Origin: JACWAE01 sp963847595
GTDB taxonomy: Bacteria > Chloroflexota > Dehalococcoidia > SZUA-161
DNA length: 64,000 nt
Direction of reading: 5' to 3'
Assembly: GCA_963847595.1 (NCBI GenBank)
Contig: CAWKAJ010000002.1
Span: 248,001 to 312,000, forward strand
Shown: positions 62,189 to 64,000 of the stretch, in pieces
Layout: each line of letters opens with the position of its first letter
Numbering within the stretch: position 1 is the first letter of the stretch
Position numbers and translations under genes: made by a program
The notes under the pieces: generated by a model
Told to the model about the DNA's origin: nothing
What the model saw: the letters and a program-made list of their open reading frames with translations, nothing else
Databases searched by the model: none

Positions 62189-63277
62189 ATGAAAGCCATA
62201 CGGAGTGTTCTTATTCTAATGCTGGTAGCCGGGCTTGTGTTAACCAGTGTGGGCAGCGTTTTCGCGCAAAGCGGAACTGGCGCAGCCGCGGCAAGTCATC
62301 CCAATCCTGTGGTGAGAGCCCTGTGGCGAGCCTTCTTCGGCAACGTTACCGGGGTCAACGGTGACAACATCACGATTGCCACGAAGTATAGCGGTGATGT
62401 TGTGATGACGCTCACCGAGGGAACCCGATGCGAGATCCTGGGAGACACGGGGTGGGTCAAGCTAGACGAGTTCACGAATAAACTGGGAGGAGACCTCTCG
62501 GCGCTTGAAGGCGATAGTGTGGCGGTTGTAGCTATTAATGTGCAGGGTTCGCCTGGTGAGCTTACCGGTGATGCCGTGCTGTTCGTGGTAATGGAGCCCA
62601 TCAGGATAATGCCGATCCATCAGACCACCGGCAATGTCACCGAGTTTTTTACAGATTCGAGCGGGAACGGGAACATCACCGTTACGGACATACATGGTGC
62701 GAGCTATGAGTTCACCATCATCGGCAACGAGACACGTTACAGCCCGCCAGGGATGGGATCTGGCAACATAACCGTCGACCAGACCTTCGTGACTGTAGTC
62801 AGCAGGGGTGAGCTGAATGCCCAGCCTGTGGCAAAAGTGATCTTGATCTACAATATGATACCCCTGGGCTGGTTAAGACCTCTACTCAATCCAGGTATCA
62901 ACAGACCAAGGATACCCATTGGAAACATAACCATTCCCCCGGTTTACATCGGAGTGCTGTCGTATCATGAGTATAGTGGCAATGTCACCGAGTTTTTTAC
63001 AGATTCGAGCGGGAACGGGAACATTACCATTGTGGACATGCAGGGCGCAAGCTATGAGTTCAGCATTATCGGCAACGAGACCCGTTACAGCCCGCCAGGG
63101 ACTGGGCCTGGGAACATAACGATTAACAGTTTCGTGACCGTGGTTGGCAAGAGTGAACCAAATGCTCAGCCTGTGGCCGAAATGATCTCGCTGTCCCAGG
63201 ACATACCCGGGCGTTGGCCACCCAGCCATTTGCCGATGCTCCCACGCCCCAATGTAGGCGGGAACGGACTGAGGTAA
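62189..63277 (+). CDS. Secreted protein with a 116-residue internal duplication
   Basis: A 362-aa exported protein with a signal peptide ending VFAQSG. Seen: an N-terminal DUF5666-like segment (GNVTGVNGDNITIATKYSGD), then two repeats of NVTEFFTDSSGNGNITV ... GNETRYSPPG, offset by 116 codons. The repeats contain NGT-type and NET sites. It is Gly/Asn/Thr-rich and adhesin-like. It ends before a strong terminator. Function unknown. Confidence 0.8.
   Translation: MKAIRSVLILMLVAGLVLTSVGSVFAQSGTGAAAASHPNPVVRALWRAFFGNVTGVNGDNITIATKYSGDVVMTLTEGTRCEILGDTGWVKLDEFTNKLGGDLSALEGDSVAVVAINVQGSPGELTGDAVLFVVMEPIRIMPIHQTTGNVTEFFTDSSGNGNITVTDIHGASYEFTIIGNETRYSPPGMGSGNITVDQTFVTVVSRGELNAQPVAKVILIYNMIPLGWLRPLLNPGINRPRIPIGNITIPPVYIGVLSYHEYSGNVTEFFTDSSGNGNITIVDMQGASYEFSIIGNETRYSPPGTGPGNITINSFVTVVGKSEPNAQPVAEMISLSQDIPGRWPPSHLPMLPRPNVGGNGLR
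62630..62676 (+). repeat. 47-bp core of the internal duplication, copy 1
   Basis: 47 bp (GGCAATGTCACCGAG ... GGGAACAT) repeated at 62978-63024 exactly. The duplication in the protein extends to about 210 bp with fewer matches. Recent duplication. Confidence 0.85.
62978..63024 (+). repeat. 47-bp core of the internal duplication, copy 2
   Basis: Exact copy of 62630-62676, 348 bp (116 codons) later in the same reading frame. Confidence 0.85.
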
Positions 63278-63279
63278 AC

Positions 63280-63320
63280 ATAAAGGGGCAGCTCCTATGA
63301 GTAATCAGCTGCCCCTTTAT
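63280..63320. terminator. Strong terminator after the secreted protein
   Basis: ATAAAGGGGCAGCT (63280-63293) and AGCTGCCCCTTTAT (63307-63320) pair over 14 bp, with a 13-base loop. Two bases after the stop. Functional in both directions by symmetry. Confidence 0.85.
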
Positions 63321-63591
63321 TGCTCCCTAAAATCAAGCGCAGCGCCACCGAAGATCAATATGGATGCGCTGGGACCCCCCAGAGCCACATGGCCTTGATT
63401 CCCTATATCATGCCTTTAGGGGTAAGGCGATAACTGGCCTATCTTCGCTGACTTTGTCACTAAATGGTCAGCACGGGTGGCATCCAATCTGCCTGGACTG
63501 CCCTGCCAGAGAATGACTATGCCATGAGCACTCTTGCATTATATTTGTATGACGTCACCGAGAAAGGATTATAATAAGGTCGTCAGGCAGT

Positions 63592-63915
63592 ATGACACAG
63601 CCGTCCAGACGTGCAGTAATTCTTGAAGCCGAACCTCTGCCCAGCCGTGCTGACGGTGGGGGAGTAAGGCTTGTGCAGAATCTTGGAAGTCGTAGGTGGA
63701 TTGCCCGGAGAATGAAAGCCATTGAATATATCTGTTTGGCTGTAGGCACCGGAGCGCTTGGAACTGCAATGACTTTTTGTCTCCTGTTTGCCTGTCGTTA
63801 TTATGGCATTGATGTATCGCACAATATATGGTTGCTTGCCATACCTATCGGTCTATCCCTCGTGCTGAATATCTCGCTTATTGAGTTGTATAGTAGAGTC
63901 AAAAAGAATCGATAG
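63592..63915 (+). CDS. Small membrane protein at the right edge
   Basis: A 107-aa frame. Residues 40-100 have two helices (ICLAVGTGALGTAMTFCLLF; IWLLAIPIGLSLVLNISLI); the N-terminal 40 residues look unlike a coding segment, and the ATG at 63712 is an alternative start (about 67 aa). No family. The 63278-63591 gap holds only the terminator. Confidence 0.45.
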   Translation: MTQPSRRAVILEAEPLPSRADGGGVRLVQNLGSRRWIARRMKAIEYICLAVGTGALGTAMTFCLLFACRYYGIDVSHNIWLLAIPIGLSLVLNISLIELYSRVKKNR

Positions 63916-64000
63916 ATTGCGGGCTCGCCATTGACATCTTCCGTGACTGTAAGGCAAGATTGGCACAGCCATTGCAAGGAGATGATGGGGATACCACATG

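Noticed and set aside
1..64000. tRNA, rRNA, CRISPR or 4.5S RNA genes
   Set aside because: No cloverleaf-like, rRNA-like or repeat-spacer pattern was seen. A dedicated search with covariance models would be decisive.

Overview
The window looks like part of the chromosome of an anaerobic bacterium, most likely a Chloroflexota/Dehalococcoidia-type organism. This is an inference from several signs: a complex I operon built without NuoE/F/G, many iron-sulfur flavoprotein modules, three tandem CaiB/BaiF CoA-transferases, several radical SAM enzymes, lipoproteins with short lipoboxes, and frequent TTG starts. No rRNA, tRNA or CRISPR array was seen. The lineage cannot be proven from this sequence alone.

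Layout. 1-10249 (minus): a complex I operon, nuoA-B-(59-aa SH3/KOW-like protein)-C-(B12-type radical SAM)-D-H-I-J-K-(DUF2007-like)-L-M. nuoM runs off the left edge. 10368-20490: a PHP-domain remnant, holA, ychF, a repeat-bearing lipoprotein, then a plus-strand cluster of ffh, a radical SAM enzyme, two PAC2-family proteins and an AMP-forming acetyl-CoA synthetase. 20540-24637 (minus): diaphorase cassette 1 (NuoE-, NuoF- and NuoG/HoxU-like), with a ferredoxin, a 91-aa unknown and a DUF2007-like protein. 24658-31102 (minus): an iron-sulfur-flavoprotein-type reductase and a glycan gene set (two paralogous glycosyltransferases, a DegT aminotransferase, two methyltransferases, a Gfo/Idh dehydrogenase). 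31432-35166 (plus): three CoA-transferases, with a perfect 30-bp palindrome between the first two. 35277-38222 (minus): a DHA2-type exporter and a DUF362 ferredoxin-like protein. 38709-41820 (plus): diaphorase cassette 2, closed by a strong terminator.

From about 42 kb the window becomes accessory: dispersed G/C-rich repeats, a 207-aa unknown, then a ParB-like/DNA methyltransferase fusion with a non-canonical GPPY motif followed 9 bp later by an SPL-like radical SAM protein and a small ORF. This is the best candidate for an undescribed system. Beyond it lie a broken IS3-type transposase, an MBL-fold hydrolase with a previously unlisted 51-aa ORF, DUF169, an S49 peptidase, a frameshifted PaaI-type thioesterase, a methyltransferase, a nitroreductase, a twice-frameshifted MFS exporter and a tandem universal stress protein. 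The right end holds a YajC with a lipoprotein-like leader, a further methyltransferase, and a group of secreted or lipoprotein genes (DUF5666-like, Ig-like, and a protein with an internal 116-residue duplication).

How it fits together: the membrane complex I lacks its own NADH module, while two separate EFG-type cassettes could connect NAD(P)H to ferredoxin or other acceptors. Acetyl-CoA synthetase and the CoA-transferases suggest organic-acid and CoA-thioester metabolism. The right third shows gene decay (three frameshifted or truncated genes) and modification or mobile-element traces.
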